In this document: positions 62,877 to 64,000 of the stretch, one piece after another
How the letters are laid out: each line of letters opens with the position of its first letter
Position numbering within the stretch: position 1 is the stretch's first letter
Source: Micromonospora chokoriensis
GTDB taxonomy: Bacteria; Actinomycetota; Actinomycetes; Mycobacteriales; Micromonosporaceae
Reading direction: 5' to 3'
DNA: 64,000 nt
NCBI RefSeq assembly: GCF_900091505.1
Contig: NZ_LT607409.1
Coordinates: forward strand, 4,898,001 to 4,962,000
The notes under the pieces: model-generated
Database searches by the model: none
Told to the model about the DNA's origin: nothing
What the model saw: only the letters and a program-made list of their open reading frames with translations
Program-made: the position numbers and the translations under genes

Positions 62877-64000
<1,124 letters not shown>

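Overview
The base composition (GC-rich throughout), the codon use (GC3-rich, GTG starts) and the gene families point to a high-GC actinobacterium. Several genes fit Micromonosporaceae (Micromonospora or a close relative): a SigB/F-type sigma factor, the iron-containing redox enzyme / thiamine-diphosphate enzyme pair, DUF5990, DUF6069, DUF6355 and XRE regulators with long helical sensor domains. The genus is an inference from gene content and from short dispersed palindromes; there is no rRNA or other marker gene in the window. I found no tRNA, rRNA or CRISPR array.

1-10 kb: the end of an anti-sigma-type ATPase gene, an orphan cytochrome oxidase subunit I gene (ctaD) with a terminator hairpin, and a SigB/F-type sigma factor fused to a STAS domain. 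Next come an unknown gene, a CDGSH iron-sulfur protein facing it, and a three-gene minus-strand operon (release-factor-like protein, pyruvate-oxidase-like enzyme, haem-oxygenase-fold di-iron enzyme). 10-19 kb: small membrane proteins, a glutamate-cysteine ligase, a Tat-exported LD-carboxypeptidase, DUF2267, a GNAT acetyltransferase, a zinc alcohol dehydrogenase/SRPBCC operon and a secreted beta-sandwich protein. 19-26.5 kb: an SCP2-like protein coupled to a glycogen-debranching-type enzyme, a hypothetical with a papain-like Cys/His signature, a MerR/HEAT two-gene operon with a clear MerR operator, an erosion scar (truncated DUF4396-like start and a beta-carbonic anhydrase with its middle deleted), an AlkZ-like DNA-binding protein and DUF5990.

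26.5-45.5 kb: a rifamycin phosphotransferase gene preceded by a rifamycin-associated inverted repeat, secreted proteins (CBM6-DUF1996, lipoprotein, beta-propeller), an ECF sigma factor with a SnoaL-like tail plus small membrane proteins, DUF418/TetR, and a TetR-SDR-aldehyde dehydrogenase block with two palindromic operators. 45.4-53 kb is an accessory region with somewhat more A+T in places. It holds a nonsense-interrupted gene, an AraC regulator, a small secreted DUF6355-type protein, fused fragments of an SDR and a deazaflavin-dependent nitroreductase, and three related XRE/TPR regulators. Two of these are a tandem duplication; the third has a palindromic element inserted in frame and overlaps a 53-residue gene.

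53-64 kb: the glgX-treY-treZ operon turns alpha-glucan into trehalose (debranch, isomerise the reducing end, hydrolyse). A divergent GT4 glycogen-synthase-type gene lies beside it. Downstream are several minisatellites, a maleylpyruvate-isomerase/DinB-fold protein and the 3' part of a citrate synthase gene that runs off the window. Three copies of an ~80-bp intergenic palindrome (TGATC..ACTCG..CGAGT..GATCA) occur at 35.3, 61.3 and 62.4 kb.
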